Shown: positions 17,059 to 27,242 of the stretch, in pieces | Position numbering within the stretch: the stretch's first letter is position 1 | How the letters are laid out: every line of letters begins with the position of its first letter | Assembly (NCBI GenBank): GCA_900317835.1 | Contig: ONIL01000019.1 | Location: 865 to 54,049 of the forward strand | Reading direction: 5' to 3' | Length of the DNA: 53,185 bases | From: an uncultured Prevotellaceae bacterium | GTDB taxonomy: Bacteria > Bacteroidota > Bacteroidia > Bacteroidales > Muribaculaceae | Notes under the pieces: model-generated | Databases searched by the model: none | Seen by the model: the letters and a program-made list of their open reading frames with translations, nothing else | What the model was told of the DNA's origin: nothing | Translations under genes and position numbers: made by a program

Positions 17059-19872
17059 ATGGCTAGTGGAGACATCATCATTAAGGGGGCTCGTGTCAAC
17101 AACCTCAAGAACGTTGACGTGGCAATTCCTCGCGGCAAGTTTGTCGTGATTACCGGCTTGTCGGGGTCGGGCAAATCCTCGCTGGCGTTTGACACGCTGT
17201 ATGCCGAGGGGCAGCGCCGCTACGTTGAGAGCCTGTCATCCTATGCCCGCCAGTTCATGGGGCGAATGAGCAAGCCCGACTGCGATTTCATCATGGGCCT
17301 TCCGCCCGCCATCGCGGTGGAGCAGCGCACGGTGACACGCAACTCGCGCAGCACCGTCGGCACCAGCACCGAGATATATGACTACCTGCGCCTGCTGTAT
17401 GCCCGCGTGGGCAAGACGTTCTCGCCCATTTCGGGCCAGATGGTCAAGAAGCACACCGCCAACGACGTCATAGAAACCATCAACTCCTACCCCGACGGCA
17501 CCCGCCTGGCACTGCTCACCGAGGTCATCGTACCCGAGGGTCGCGACCCGCGCACCCAACTCGACATCTTGGCCAAGGGGGGATACTCACGATTGATGAC
17601 CAAGGACGGGAAGTTTGTCGACATCTCACAGGCGATGTCGGCCGAGGGCGACTTTGACATTAGCAACTATCGCCTGCTCATCGACCGCTTGGCGGTCACC
17701 CACAACCATGACGACGAGATGCGCCTGCTGGATTCGCTTCAGACGGCATTCTACGAGGGCAAGGACGAGTGCATCGTGGCCGTGTGGCAACCCGATGGTT
17801 CAATGATCGAACACCGTTTCTCCAAGCGCTTTGAACTGGATGGAATGACATTCGAAGAGCCCACCGACCTGATGTTCAATTTCAACAACCCGCTGGGGGC
17901 TTGCCCGACTTGCGAGGGCTTCGGCAACGTCATCGGTATCGACGAACTCCTTGTTGTGCCCGACAGGAGCCGCTCAATCTATGATGATGCGGTCATGTGC
18001 TGGCGCGGACAGGTAATGAGCGAGTGGAAGAACGCTTTCATCCATGTTGCTGCCCACCACGGGTTCCCCATCCACAAGCCTTACCACGAACTCAACCAGC
18101 AGCAACTCGACCTGTTGTGGCACGGCACGGGCGACAGCGAGTGGAGCGGCATCGACGGCTTCTTTGAATGGGTTAAGAGCAAGTCCTACGCGATACAATT
18201 CCGCGTGTTGCTGGCGCGTTACCGCGGCAAGACGGTATGTCCCACCTGCCACGGCACCCGCCTCAAGCCCCAAGCCGGCTATGTTAAGGTGGGCGGTATC
18301 ACCATCAGCGAGATGGTGCGCATGCCCGTTAAGGACCTTGCCGCATGGTTCAAGCAATTGCAACTGGACGAGACCGATTCCATGGTTGCTGAGCGCCTGC
18401 TCACCGAGATTAACAGCCGGCTCGGGTACCTGTGTGACGTGGGCGTGGGCTACCTCACACTCGATCGACTGTCGGCAACGCTGTCAGGCGGCGAGAGCCA
18501 GCGCATCAACCTGGCGACCGCACTGGGCAGCTCGCTTGTCGGCTCGGTCTATATTCTTGACGAGCCCTCTATCGGTTTGCACCCGCGCGATACCCACCGC
18601 CTGATCCACGTGTTGCGCATGTTGCAGCAATTGGGCAACACCGTTGTCGTTGTCGAGCATGACGAGGACATCATCCGCAGTGCCGACTATCTCATCGACG
18701 TCGGCCCTGAGGCTGGCCGCAATGGTGGCCAAATCACCTATCAGGGCCCTGTAGACAAGCTTGACAATGCCGCCGACAGCTACACGGCCAAATATCTCAC
18801 TGGAGCCCTCTCGATCCCCGTTCCCAGGCACCGACGCACATGGAGCCAGTATATCGAGGTCAAGGGAGCGACCCACAACAATCTCAAGAACATCAATGTC
18901 AAGTTCCCCTTGGGAGTGATGACAGTGGTCACTGGCGTGAGCGGATCCGGAAAATCGACGTTGGTGGGCAAGATTCTCTACCCTGCCCTGGCACGCCAGT
19001 ATGACCAGACAGCCGACGCTCCCGGCAGCTACAGCGGCATTGGCGGTGACCTCAGCCGTTTGTCAGCCGTTGAATTCATCGACCAGGGTCCCATTGGCAA
19101 GAGCACCCGCAGCAATCCCGCTACCTACCTCAAGGCCTTTGACGAAATACGACAGCTTTTCGCCCAGCAGCAATTGTCCAAGCAGATGGGTTACAACGCC
19201 GGCTTCTTCTCCTTCAACTCCCCTGGAGGACGATGCGAGGAGTGCAAGGGTGAGGGCACTATTACTATCGAAATGCAGTTCATGGCCGACATCACATTGA
19301 CGTGTGAAGCCTGTCACGGCAAGCGCTTCAGCCGCAATGCACTGGATGTGACCTTCCGCGACCACACCATCAGCGACATTCTCGACATGACGGTCAACCA
19401 GGCCATCGAATTCTTCAGCGAGAGCAGCACTTATAACGAATACCGCATCGTTCGCCGCCTCAAGCCCCTGCAGGACGTCGGGCTGGGCTACATCAAGCTG
19501 GGCCAGTCGTCGTCAACGCTGTCGGGCGGCGAGAATCAACGCGTCAAGCTTGCCTATTATCTGAGTGGCGAGCGTCAGGGCAACACGATGTTCATCTTTG
19601 ACGAGCCGACGACGGGACTTCACTTCCACGACATCAACACGTTGATGAAATCGTTCGACCAACTCATCGGGAACGGCCACACTGTGGTCATCATCGAGCA
19701 CAACCTGGACGTCATCAAGTGCGCCGACCATATCATCGATTTGGGCCCCGAGGGCGGCGAGAACGGCGGAACGGTGGTCATTACCGGCACTCCTGAGCAG
19801 ATTGCACAGTGCAAGGAGAGTTACACGGGACGCTTCCTGGCGCCAAAACTCAGCACCGGCACCCGACCCTAG
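17059..19872 (+). CDS. uvrA: Excinuclease ABC subunit UvrA
   Basis: This 937-residue damage-recognition ATPase of nucleotide excision repair works with UvrB and UvrC. It has two ABC modules: Walker [10 protein letters not shown] (about 33-41) and GVSGSGKST (near 630), with signatures LSGGESQRI and LSGGENQRV. Zinc-binding motifs are seen as CPTCEG, CPTCHG and CEECKGEG...CEACHG. Length and order of domains are normal for UvrA. The partners uvrB and uvrC are not in the window. The AlkD-like gene follows after 20 bases and is probably co-transcribed. Confidence 0.97.
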   Translation: MASGDIIIKGARVNNLKNVDVAIPRGKFVVITGLSGSGKSSLAFDTLYAEGQRRYVESLSSYARQFMGRMSKPDCDFIMGLPPAIAVEQRTVTRNSRSTVGTSTEIYDYLRLLYARVGKTFSPISGQMVKKHTANDVIETINSYPDGTRLALLTEVIVPEGRDPRTQLDILAKGGYSRLMTKDGKFVDISQAMSAEGDFDISNYRLLIDRLAVTHNHDDEMRLLDSLQTAFYEGKDECIVAVWQPDGSMIEHRFSKRFELDGMTFEEPTDLMFNFNNPLGACPTCEGFGNVIGIDELLVVPDRSRSIYDDAVMCWRGQVMSEWKNAFIHVAAHHGFPIHKPYHELNQQQLDLLWHGTGDSEWSGIDGFFEWVKSKSYAIQFRVLLARYRGKTVCPTCHGTRLKPQAGYVKVGGITISEMVRMPVKDLAAWFKQLQLDETDSMVAERLLTEINSRLGYLCDVGVGYLTLDRLSATLSGGESQRINLATALGSSLVGSVYILDEPSIGLHPRDTHRLIHVLRMLQQLGNTVVVVEHDEDIIRSADYLIDVGPEAGRNGGQITYQGPVDKLDNAADSYTAKYLTGALSIPVPRHRRTWSQYIEVKGATHNNLKNINVKFPLGVMTVVTGVSGSGKSTLVGKILYPALARQYDQTADAPGSYSGIGGDLSRLSAVEFIDQGPIGKSTRSNPATYLKAFDEIRQLFAQQQLSKQMGYNAGFFSFNSPGGRCEECKGEGTITIEMQFMADITLTCEACHGKRFSRNALDVTFRDHTISDILDMTVNQAIEFFSESSTYNEYRIVRRLKPLQDVGLGYIKLGQSSSTLSGGENQRVKLAYYLSGERQGNTMFIFDEPTTGLHFHDINTLMKSFDQLIGNGHTVVIIEHNLDVIKCADHIIDLGPEGGENGGTVVITGTPEQIAQCKESYTGRFLAPKLSTGTRP

Positions 19873-19892
19873 TCAAACAACATGAAAAAGCG

Positions 19893-20465
19893 ATGAAGAA
19901 TCAAACCCAAAACGACGAGACCCTCAGGAACATACGCAAAGAGTTTTTTGCCTTTCGCAACGGCATCGTCGCCGACAAACTGAGGAATGCAGGCGACCCG
20001 CACACGGTCATCATGGGCTGCCTGCTCGTTGATGTCATGTCTATCGCTAATGGCATCAGTGAATCCATCACCGACCCACAGCGCTTGACCACCATTGCCC
20101 AGGAGTTGTGGGATGACACCAATTCCCGCGAGTGCCGCTTGGCCGCTCCCATGCTCTACCCGCCCGAACTGATGCCCCTGAACCGGGCCTCACAATGGTG
20201 CCAAAGCATTGAGACCACCGAAATCGCCGACAACCTGTGTCACAAGCTCTTGCGACACATCCCCGACGCCGATACGCTTTGGCGCCAACTCATTGCCGAC
20301 GAGCGCCCCCTCGTCAAGTACACAGGCTATCGACTGCTCCTTAACCTGATGACACTTGGGAAGGCACAAGCCACTCCCGCGTTGAAAGCAATAATCGAGA
20401 ATGAAGCAAGCCAAGCGCAGCCTGCCCTGGCCACGCTGATTCAAAGTATTCTCGAAGAGTTTTAA
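19893..20465 (+). CDS. AlkD-like HEAT-repeat protein (putative DNA alkylation repair)
   Basis: This 190-residue all-helical protein starts at MKNQTQNDE (19893). An ATG 11 bases earlier is out of frame and stops after four codons. The ELWDDTNSRECRLAAPMLY segment resembles the L-W-x-S-x-x-H-E-x-R-x-x-A region of AlkD DNA glycosylases, and later stretches look like HEAT repeats (LRHIPDADTLWRQLI, VKYTGYRLLLNLM). AlkD removes alkylated bases without base flipping. The position directly after uvrA fits a repair role. The match is weak and made by eye, so DNA glycosylase activity is inferred. It ends 3 bases before the convergent hemW stop. Confidence 0.55.
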   Translation: MKNQTQNDETLRNIRKEFFAFRNGIVADKLRNAGDPHTVIMGCLLVDVMSIANGISESITDPQRLTTIAQELWDDTNSRECRLAAPMLYPPELMPLNRASQWCQSIETTEIADNLCHKLLRHIPDADTLWRQLIADERPLVKYTGYRLLLNLMTLGKAQATPALKAIIENEASQAQPALATLIQSILEEF

Positions 20466-20468
20466 CTG

Positions 20469-21608
20469 TTATTCGTCCCACATGAGGTCGCGCATCACGC
20501 TATCGCTGAGCATGATGCCATCGGCCGTGAGCACATAGTGTGTTTCATCCTGCAGTTTGAGGTTACCCGCGTTAATGTGACGCTGCGCCTCGGTGGTAAA
20601 GTGTTGCCACGCCCGTTCGCCGAAGTCCTCACGCAGGCGGGCGACATCGACGCCGCGAGCCGTCCTTAATCCCAACATCACCCGTTCGTCATAACGCTCC
20701 CACAACGTCATCTCCTCAACTTCACAGGCTGGTTTTCCAGCCGAGATCTTGTCAATATACCCTTGCAGGTCATGAGGATTGCTGCGCCTGGTGATGCCAT
20801 CATAACTGTGAGCCGCCGCCCCAAGTCCCAGATAAGGAGTCTCATCCCAGTAAGATGAATTATGGCGGGAATAGTATCCCAGCAAAGCAAAATTTGATAT
20901 CTCATAGTGCCCAAAGCCAGCCATTGTAAGTTTCTCGACCAGAATGCGGTACATTTCAAGGCATTGCTCCTCGGGTACCTCCATGACCTCGCCTGCTTCC
21001 CGCTGGCGCCACAGGCGAGTACCTTCCTCATAAGTGAGGCCATAGGCCGAGATGTGCTTCGGTGCTAAGGCAATGGCCTGCTCAACTGTCCTTGTCCAGG
21101 AGTCCACGGTCTGGCCAGGCAAGCCATAAATGAGGTCAATACTGATATTGTCAATGCCCGCATCACGCAGGTTTCTTACCGCATCAACCACTTGACTGGC
21201 ATCATGGCGACGACCGATGTTGCGCAGGATATTGTCCTCAAAAGACTGCACACCCATGCTCACGCGGTTGACGCCCATCGCTGTAACTGCAGCACACCAC
21301 TCGGGAGTCACATCGTCAGGATTGGCTTCAATGGTGAATTCCTCTACCCCACGCAAGTCCAGAACTCCCCTCAAGCCGTCAACGAGTTTCGCCAACAACG
21401 GAATGGGCAATTGTGACGGCGTGCCGCCTCCCAGATACAGCGTGCTGACGGCCTCTCCCCGCAACTCAGTACAACGCATCTTCGCCTCGGCAATTAACGC
21501 ATCAACATAGGGCACGCCAGCATCGGCCATCTGCAACGTTGAGAAAAAATCGCAGTAACTGCAGCGGCTCGCGCAAAATGGGATATGGATATAAACACCT
21601 TCCATCAT
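20469..21608 (-). CDS. hemW: Radical SAM family heme chaperone HemW
   Basis: About 379 residues starting at the MMEGVYIHIPFC methionines. The frame is open to 21626, but the -7 element at 21624-21631 makes the downstream start more likely. The radical SAM cluster motif CxxxCxxC is C-ASR-C-SY-C (about residues 12-19), and the extra Phe-x-Ser (CDFFS) is typical of HemW. Further family marks are YLGGGTPS, EANPDD, RVSMGVQSF and HYEISNFA. HemW binds heme and hands it to respiratory proteins; it is often misnamed coproporphyrinogen III oxidase. It is convergent with the uvrA operon and divergent from the EF-G2-like gene. Confidence 0.93.
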   Translation of the reverse strand: MMEGVYIHIPFCASRCSYCDFFSTLQMADAGVPYVDALIAEAKMRCTELRGEAVSTLYLGGGTPSQLPIPLLAKLVDGLRGVLDLRGVEEFTIEANPDDVTPEWCAAVTAMGVNRVSMGVQSFEDNILRNIGRRHDASQVVDAVRNLRDAGIDNISIDLIYGLPGQTVDSWTRTVEQAIALAPKHISAYGLTYEEGTRLWRQREAGEVMEVPEEQCLEMYRILVEKLTMAGFGHYEISNFALLGYYSRHNSSYWDETPYLGLGAAAHSYDGITRRSNPHDLQGYIDKISAGKPACEVEEMTLWERYDERVMLGLRTARGVDVARLREDFGERAWQHFTTEAQRHINAGNLKLQDETHYVLTADGIMLSDSVMRDLMWDE

Positions 21609-21623
21609 CGTCGAAATGTGACG

Positions 21624-21631
21624 CAAAGGTA
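21624..21631 (-). promoter_or_regulatory. Putative -7 element of hemW
   Basis: Minus-strand TACCTTTG matches TAnnTTTG. It overlaps an upstream in-frame methionine at 21626, which therefore is unlikely to be the translated start. The -33 element is not clear. Confidence 0.45.
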
Positions 21632-21669
21632 ATCAATTTTCGGCTTGTTGATAATTTTCTCTTAATAAT

Positions 21670-21701
21670 GTTGTGATTCACAGCAAAAATTACTAATTTT
21701 G
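21670..21701 (+). promoter_or_regulatory. Promoter of the EF-G paralogue
   Basis: TTG at 21671-21673, 20 bases, then TAATTTTG (21694-21701). The leader to the ATG at 21766 is about 58 bases and AAC-rich. Confidence 0.68.
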
Positions 21702-21765
21702 CAGGCTGTTTAACGAACAGAACAACAATTCACTATATAACAACCATTTAACAACAAAATCACTA

Positions 21766-23925
21766 ATGAAGGTTTACAAAACAAACGAGATCAAGAACAT
21801 CGCTCTCGTCGGTGGCAAGGGCGCTGGTAAGACCACTCTCACCGAGTCTATCCTCCTTGAGGGCGGCACCATCAGCCGCAGGGGTTCTGTCGATGGTGGC
21901 AACACCGTGAGCGACAACTCCCCCGTTGAAAAAGAGTATGGTTACTCTGTGTCCTCTACCGTCTTCTATGCCGAGAAAAACGGCAAGAAGCTCAACTTCT
22001 TCGACTGTCCGGGTAGTGACGACTTCGTGGGCAACACGGTAACCGCCCTGAACGTGACCGACACTGCCGCTCTGGTGGTTGACGGCCGCAATGGCGTCGA
22101 GGTAGGCACCATGAACAATTTCCGCACCGTGGACCGCATCGGCAAGCCGCTGATGTTTGTCATCAACCGCCTCGAGGACGAGAAGTGCGACTTTGATAAC
22201 GTATATAACCAGCTGCGCGAGACCTACGGCAACAAGGTTGTTGCCCTGCAGTTCCCCGTGAATGCAGGCCCCGGCTTCAACAGCGTGGTTGACGTGCTGG
22301 CCATGAAGCAGTACACTTGGCCCAAGGATGGTGGCAAGGCTACCGCCAGCGACATTGACGGCGCACATGCCGACAAGGCCGAGGAGTATCGCATGGCACT
22401 GCTCGAGATGGCTGCCGAGAACGACGAGGAGCTCATGATGAAGTTCCTTGACGAGATGACCCTGACCGAGGAGGAGGCTATCAAGGGTATCCGCCTGGGT
22501 ATGGTTGACCGCAGCATCTTCCCCGTTGTTCTGGTAAGCGCCGAGAACAACATCGGTACTGACCGCATGCTCGAGATCATGAGCATCATCGTTCCCGACG
22601 TGACCGAGATGCCCGCTCCCAAGAATAACAACGGCGACGAGGTTCCCTTCAACGAAAACGGCCCCGTTAGCATTTACTTCTTCAAGACCTCGGTAGAGAC
22701 CCACATCGGTGAGGTTTCCTACTTCAAGGTAATGAGCGGCACGCTCAAGGCTGGTGCCGACCTGACCAACATGAACCGCGGCAGCAAGGAGCGCCTTGCC
22801 CAGATCAACGTGGTTTGTGGCCAGAACAAGACCCCGATCGACGAGATCCACGCTGGCGACATCGGCGCTGCCGTGAAGCTCAAGGACGTTCGCTGCGGCA
22901 ACACCCTCAATGAGAAGGGTTGCGAGCACGTGTTTGACTTCATCGAGTATCCCGCTCCCAAGTATCAGCGCGCCATCAAGGCCATGAACGAGAGCGAGAC
23001 CGAGAAGCTGGGTGCTGTCCTCAACCGCATGCACGAGGAGGATCCCACGCTGTTGATCGAGCAGAGCAAGGAGTTGCGCCAGACCATCGTTTCAGGTCAG
23101 GGCGAATTCCACCTGCGCACCCTCAAGTGGAACATCGAGAACAACGACAAGATCCAGATCGAGTATCAGGAGCCCCGCATCCCCTATCGCGAGACCATCA
23201 CCAAGGCCGCCCGTGCCGACTATCGTCACAAGAAGCAGTCAGGTGGTTCAGGTCAGTTCGGTGAGGTACACCTCATCATCGAGCCTTATCGCGAGGGCAT
23301 GCCCGAACCCGACACCTACAAGTTCGGCAACCAGGAGTACAAGATGAACATCAAGGACAAGCAGGAGATTCCCATGGAATGGGGCGGTATGCTGGTTGTC
23401 TATAACTGTATCGTCGGTGGTGCTATTGATGCACGCTTCATCCCCGCCATCGTCAAGGGTATCATGGACCGCATGGAGCAGGGCCCGTTGACCGGTAGCT
23501 ACGCTCGCGACGTGCGTGTCTGCATCTACGATGGTAAGATGCACCCGGTTGACAGTAACGAAATCTCGTTCCGTCTGGCTGCACGCAATGCCTTCTCGGC
23601 TGCCTTCCGTGATGCTAACCCCAAGGTTCTCGAGCCCGTCTATGACGTAGAGATCCTGTTGCCCGCCGACTGCATGGGTGGTGTACAGAGCGACCTGCAG
23701 GGCCGCCGCGGCATCATGATGGACATGTCGAGCGCCAACGGTCTGGAGCGCGTTAAGGCACGCATTCCCTTGAAGGAGATGTCGAGCTACAGCACCTCTC
23801 TGAGCTCTATCTCGGGTGGCCGCGCTTCGTTCAGCATGAAGTTCTCGAGCTACGAGCTCGTGCCCGCCGACGTGCAGGCTCAGCTGCTCAAGGAATACGA
23901 GGAGAGCAAGCAGGACGAGGATTAA
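21766..23925 (+). CDS. Elongation factor G paralogue, EF-G2 type, with degenerate GTPase motifs
   Basis: This 719-residue protein has the full EF-G domain order (G domain, domains II to V). The P-loop GGKGAGKTT is intact (16-24). The switch II motif DTPGHVDF is instead DCPGSDDF, so the catalytic His is replaced by S84. Switch I lacks the RGITI motif (EKEYGYSVSS instead), and the NKxD base-recognition motif reads NRLE (134-137). Family knowledge: Bacteroides thetaiotaomicron EF-G2 is a paralogue that supports translation without GTP hydrolysis, is made during carbon limitation and is needed for gut colonisation. By these residues the present protein is its likely counterpart. Canonical fusA is expected elsewhere. 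Strong promoter and terminator show it is a single-gene unit. Confidence 0.88.
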   Translation: MKVYKTNEIKNIALVGGKGAGKTTLTESILLEGGTISRRGSVDGGNTVSDNSPVEKEYGYSVSSTVFYAEKNGKKLNFFDCPGSDDFVGNTVTALNVTDTAALVVDGRNGVEVGTMNNFRTVDRIGKPLMFVINRLEDEKCDFDNVYNQLRETYGNKVVALQFPVNAGPGFNSVVDVLAMKQYTWPKDGGKATASDIDGAHADKAEEYRMALLEMAAENDEELMMKFLDEMTLTEEEAIKGIRLGMVDRSIFPVVLVSAENNIGTDRMLEIMSIIVPDVTEMPAPKNNNGDEVPFNENGPVSIYFFKTSVETHIGEVSYFKVMSGTLKAGADLTNMNRGSKERLAQINVVCGQNKTPIDEIHAGDIGAAVKLKDVRCGNTLNEKGCEHVFDFIEYPAPKYQRAIKAMNESETEKLGAVLNRMHEEDPTLLIEQSKELRQTIVSGQGEFHLRTLKWNIENNDKIQIEYQEPRIPYRETITKAARADYRHKKQSGGSGQFGEVHLIIEPYREGMPEPDTYKFGNQEYKMNIKDKQEIPMEWGGMLVVYNCIVGGAIDARFIPAIVKGIMDRMEQGPLTGSYARDVRVCIYDGKMHPVDSNEISFRLAARNAFSAAFRDANPKVLEPVYDVEILLPADCMGGVQSDLQGRRGIMMDMSSANGLERVKARIPLKEMSSYSTSLSSISGGRASFSMKFSSYELVPADVQAQLLKEYEESKQDED

Positions 23926-23948
23926 TCCCAGTCCCACACATTATATAT

Positions 23949-23984
23949 AATAAAAGGCACCTGCATGGGTGCCTTTTATTATTG
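23949..23984 (+). terminator. Rho-independent terminator of the EF-G paralogue
   Basis: Perfect 13-bp stem AATAAAAGGCACC (23949-23961) with GGTGCCTTTTATT (23968-23980), a 6-base loop, A-rich on the left and T-rich on the right. It lies 23 bases past the stop. Confidence 0.88.
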
Positions 23985-24102
23985 TGAATCATTTAGCCGT
24001 CGTTTTTTCGAAAAGTGTAAAAAAATTAGGCATTATCAGCAAAAAAAGCCCTGGATGCAGTTTTTTTCCAGAAAAGAATAAATAAATTCTCACAAGCCAT
24101 TG

Positions 24103-24110
24103 TATCTTTG
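24103..24110 (+). promoter_or_regulatory. Putative -7 element of the second M16 peptidase gene
   Basis: TATCTTTG matches TAnnTTTG, about 92 bases before the ATG. The upstream half is AT-rich without a clean TTTG. Confidence 0.5.
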
Positions 24111-24201
24111 TGAAAAGAAAGACCTCATTCTCAAAAACTCGGCACTACTGGTGGCATCAATAACTGATACATCATATTAACCACATAAAAACTATTGAAT
24201 C

Positions 24202-27021
24202 ATGAAAATGAAGAAAACCACTGTCCTCCTGCTGCTCATGCTAGTGGCATTCGGCACCAGTGCCCTCATGGCACAATCCCTGGGACCTGTTCCTGTAGAT
24301 CCCGATGTTCGAATCGGCAAACTCGACTGCGGATTGACCTACTACATCCGCCACAACAATTACCCTGAGCACCGGGTCGACTTTTATATTGCCCAGCGCG
24401 TCGGCTCCATCCAGGAAGAGGAAAGCCAGCGGGGCCTCGCCCATTTCCTCGAGCACATGGCCTTCAACGGCAGTGAACACTTCAACGGCGAGGGAAACAG
24501 TATCAACGACTTCATCCATGCCCAGGGAGCATCCGATCTGAACGCTTATACCAGTTTTGACGAAACGGTTTACAACATCAACGGCATTCCCAGCACACGC
24601 CAGAGTACCATCGACTCATGCCTGCTCGTTCTCAAGGACTGGAGCGGCGGACTACTGCTCACCGACGAGGAAATCGACAAGGAACGGGGTGTCATACACG
24701 AGGAGTGGCGATTGAGGCGAACGCCCGACATGCGCATGACTGAGCGCCAATTAGAAACCATTCACACGGGTTCGAAATATGGCCGCCGCATGCCCATCGG
24801 CCTGATGAGCGTGGTCGATAACTTTGAGTATCAAGAGCTGCGCGACTACTACCACAAGTGGTACAGGCCCGACAACCAAGCGCTGGTTGTCGTAGGTGAC
24901 GTGGATGTGGATTACATCGAGGCTAAAATCAAAGAGCTCTTCAAGGATTGCGTGCTTGACCCTAATGCCCCTCAAGTCGTTGAAGAGCCTATCGGTGACA
25001 ATGAGGACATCATCTTTGCCATCGATAAGGACAAGGAGCAACAAACTAATGACATACAGCTCTTTTTCAAGTGTGACGCAACGCCAAAGGAAGAGAAAAA
25101 TGATTTGAACTATTTGGTTCTTAGATATTGCAAAAGCATGGTCAGCGATATGGTCAATAGCCGCCTCTATGAGGTGGCACAAGAACCCGATTGTCCATTC
25201 TTGTCCCCAGAGGCAGCTTACACTAACTATGTGTACGCCAAAACCAAAGATGCCTTCGTGATTAGTGCTCAAGCCAAAGATGGCCAGACTGAGGCTGCTG
25301 CACAAGCGCTGATGACCGAAGCGCTGCGCATCAGCAAGCATGGTTTCACTGCCAGTGAATATGAGCGCGTCCGTGACGAGTACTTGAGCCGTTGGGAAAA
25401 GAGTTACAACAATCGTGATAAGCTGTCTAACGAGTACTATTGTAACCAGTATTGCCGCCATTTCTTGGACAACGAACCCATCCCGTCGCTTGAACAACGC
25501 TTCCACATCATATCAATGGTTGCCCCCTCTGTCAGCGTTGACATGATTAATCAAGCGTTGCAGGATTTCAACTTTGGTGAGACCGACAAGAATCTGCTTG
25601 TCGTCAGCTTCAACCCAGAGAAAGACGGGGCTGTTTATCCCACCGCCGAGAGTCTGACAGCCGCAATCGCCGCCGCCCGCACAAGCGACATCAAACCCTA
25701 TGTGGACAATACGAAAGACGAGCCACTGATGACCGAATTGCCCAAGAAAGGCAAAATTGTCAAGGAAACCACCAACGACCGCTTAGGCTACACCGAGCTA
25801 CTGTTGAACAACGGTGCACGTGTTGTTCTCAAGAAGACCGACTTCAAGCAAGACGAAATCAGGATGAACGCGTTCCAGCGCGGTGGCAAATCGCTCTACG
25901 GTGAAGAAGACCGGGTGAACCTGCAACTCATTTCCAACCTGTATTACTTTACCGGTCTCGGCAACTTCTCGAGCACAGAAATCACTAAAGCGCTTGCAGG
26001 CAAACAGGCGAGCGCGAATCTAAGCATCGGCGATTTCATCGATCAACTGAACGGCACGAGCTCTGTCAAGGACCTGGAGACCTTATTCCAACTCATCTAC
26101 CTCAATTTCACCGCACTGACCAAAGATGAGAAGAAATTCAATCAAACACTTACCATCTACGAGAGTCAACTCAAAGACAAAGATCTGGTGCCCCTGTCCA
26201 CACTGCTGGACACGGTCAACTGCGTCAGATACAATTACAGCTGGCGCAGCAAGCCCTTAGAAGTCGAGGATTTGAAGCAAGCCAACCTTGACCGTATCAT
26301 GGAAATCGCCAAGGAGCGCACGGCCAATGCCGCAGGTTACACCTTCATCTTCGTGGGGTCCTTTGACGATGACATCATCCGCCAATACATTGAGCAGTAC
26401 ATCGCCAGCCTTCCCGCCGAGAAGGGCAAGATATTCAATTGGAACAACACTACCAGCATGCCTCAAGGCCAAGTCGTCAAGCACTTCACCCACAAGATGG
26501 ATGTACCCCAATGCCATGAGGTGGTAGCCTGGCACTCACCGATGCCCTATAGCCAAGAGAATGAAATCAAGAGCTACATCCTGTCACATGTGCTCTACAA
26601 AGCGTTCTATCAGAAAATACGTGAAGATAACGGCGCCACCTATGCACCCATGACCGAAGGCTCACTCAAACGTGAAGGCGATTTCTGCTATGCCTACGTC
26701 TACGGTTATTGCCCTGTGAACCCCGAATACCGGGACATGGTACTGCAAATCATGAACGACGAGATGAAGAACGCATGCACCACAGTCGATGCCGCAAAGC
26801 TCAAGGAAGCCCAAGAATTCCTGTTGAAGAACTATGAGACACGACTCAAGGAGAATTGGCACTGGTTGAACAATATCTGGGAATACCTCATCTACGGAAC
26901 AGATGACACGGGATTTGAGGAGATTGTCAATGCCCAGACGCCTGAGACGATTGCCGCCTTTGCTCGCCAGCTCTACAATGCAGGCAACCGCATCGAGCTC
27001 GTCATGTCTCCCGAAGAATAG
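24202..27021 (+). CDS. M16 family zinc metallopeptidase, exported (second paralogue)
   Basis: This 939-residue protein has a signal peptide (MKMKKTTVLLLLMLVAFGTS, cut near LMAQ). The inverted zinc motif HFLEH is at residues 81-85, with the downstream ligand segment EIDKERGVIHEEW near residues 155-167. The ASDLNAYTSFDETVYNI segment is typical of the active lobe, and the C-terminal half is the inactive M16 lobe. It resembles PqqL-like M16B peptidases of Bacteroidetes, which act in the periplasm on peptides. It is clearly different in sequence from the M16 protein at 1152-4055. It stands alone between a promoter-like element and a terminator. Confidence 0.9.
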   Translation: MKMKKTTVLLLLMLVAFGTSALMAQSLGPVPVDPDVRIGKLDCGLTYYIRHNNYPEHRVDFYIAQRVGSIQEEESQRGLAHFLEHMAFNGSEHFNGEGNSINDFIHAQGASDLNAYTSFDETVYNINGIPSTRQSTIDSCLLVLKDWSGGLLLTDEEIDKERGVIHEEWRLRRTPDMRMTERQLETIHTGSKYGRRMPIGLMSVVDNFEYQELRDYYHKWYRPDNQALVVVGDVDVDYIEAKIKELFKDCVLDPNAPQVVEEPIGDNEDIIFAIDKDKEQQTNDIQLFFKCDATPKEEKNDLNYLVLRYCKSMVSDMVNSRLYEVAQEPDCPFLSPEAAYTNYVYAKTKDAFVISAQAKDGQTEAAAQALMTEALRISKHGFTASEYERVRDEYLSRWEKSYNNRDKLSNEYYCNQYCRHFLDNEPIPSLEQRFHIISMVAPSVSVDMINQALQDFNFGETDKNLLVVSFNPEKDGAVYPTAESLTAAIAAARTSDIKPYVDNTKDEPLMTELPKKGKIVKETTNDRLGYTELLLNNGARVVLKKTDFKQDEIRMNAFQRGGKSLYGEEDRVNLQLISNLYYFTGLGNFSSTEITKALAGKQASANLSIGDFIDQLNGTSSVKDLETLFQLIYLNFTALTKDEKKFNQTLTIYESQLKDKDLVPLSTLLDTVNCVRYNYSWRSKPLEVEDLKQANLDRIMEIAKERTANAAGYTFIFVGSFDDDIIRQYIEQYIASLPAEKGKIFNWNNTTSMPQGQVVKHFTHKMDVPQCHEVVAWHSPMPYSQENEIKSYILSHVLYKAFYQKIREDNGATYAPMTEGSLKREGDFCYAYVYGYCPVNPEYRDMVLQIMNDEMKNACTTVDAAKLKEAQEFLLKNYETRLKENWHWLNNIWEYLIYGTDDTGFEEIVNAQTPETIAAFARQLYNAGNRIELVMSPEE

Positions 27022-27058
27022 CCTGTCAGCACACACAAGCAACTGATTCCAATCACGC

Positions 27059-27096
27059 AATGGGCGACCTGCCAGCTAGGCCGCCCATTCTTTGTA
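27059..27096 (+). terminator. Rho-independent terminator of the second M16 gene
   Basis: Stem AATGGGCG (27059-27066) with CGCCCATT (27082-27089), followed by CTTTGT. It lies 38 bases past the stop. The T run is short. Confidence 0.6.
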
Positions 27097-27165
27097 CCTT
27101 GAAGTCGACCAAATGGCTGAAATTAACATTTCGGGTTGATTTTTTCAGCAAAAAGTGAAAGATTT

Positions 27166-27197
27166 CTTGGCATTTTCACAATATTGTGTTAATTTTG
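27166..27197 (+). promoter_or_regulatory. Promoter of rprX-rprY
   Basis: CTTG (27166-27169), 20 bases, then TAATTTTG (27190-27197), about 45 bases before the sensor kinase ATG. Confidence 0.6.
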
Positions 27198-27242
27198 CCG
27201 TTGATTGTTAAAATGAAGGTTTTAAATTAGCTTGTTTATCTC

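Noticed and set aside
21763-23034. Long open frame (423 codons) antisense to the EF-G paralogue
   Set aside because: It mirrors a highly conserved gene with strong codon bias, has repetitive Leu/Val/His-rich composition and no promoter or family features.
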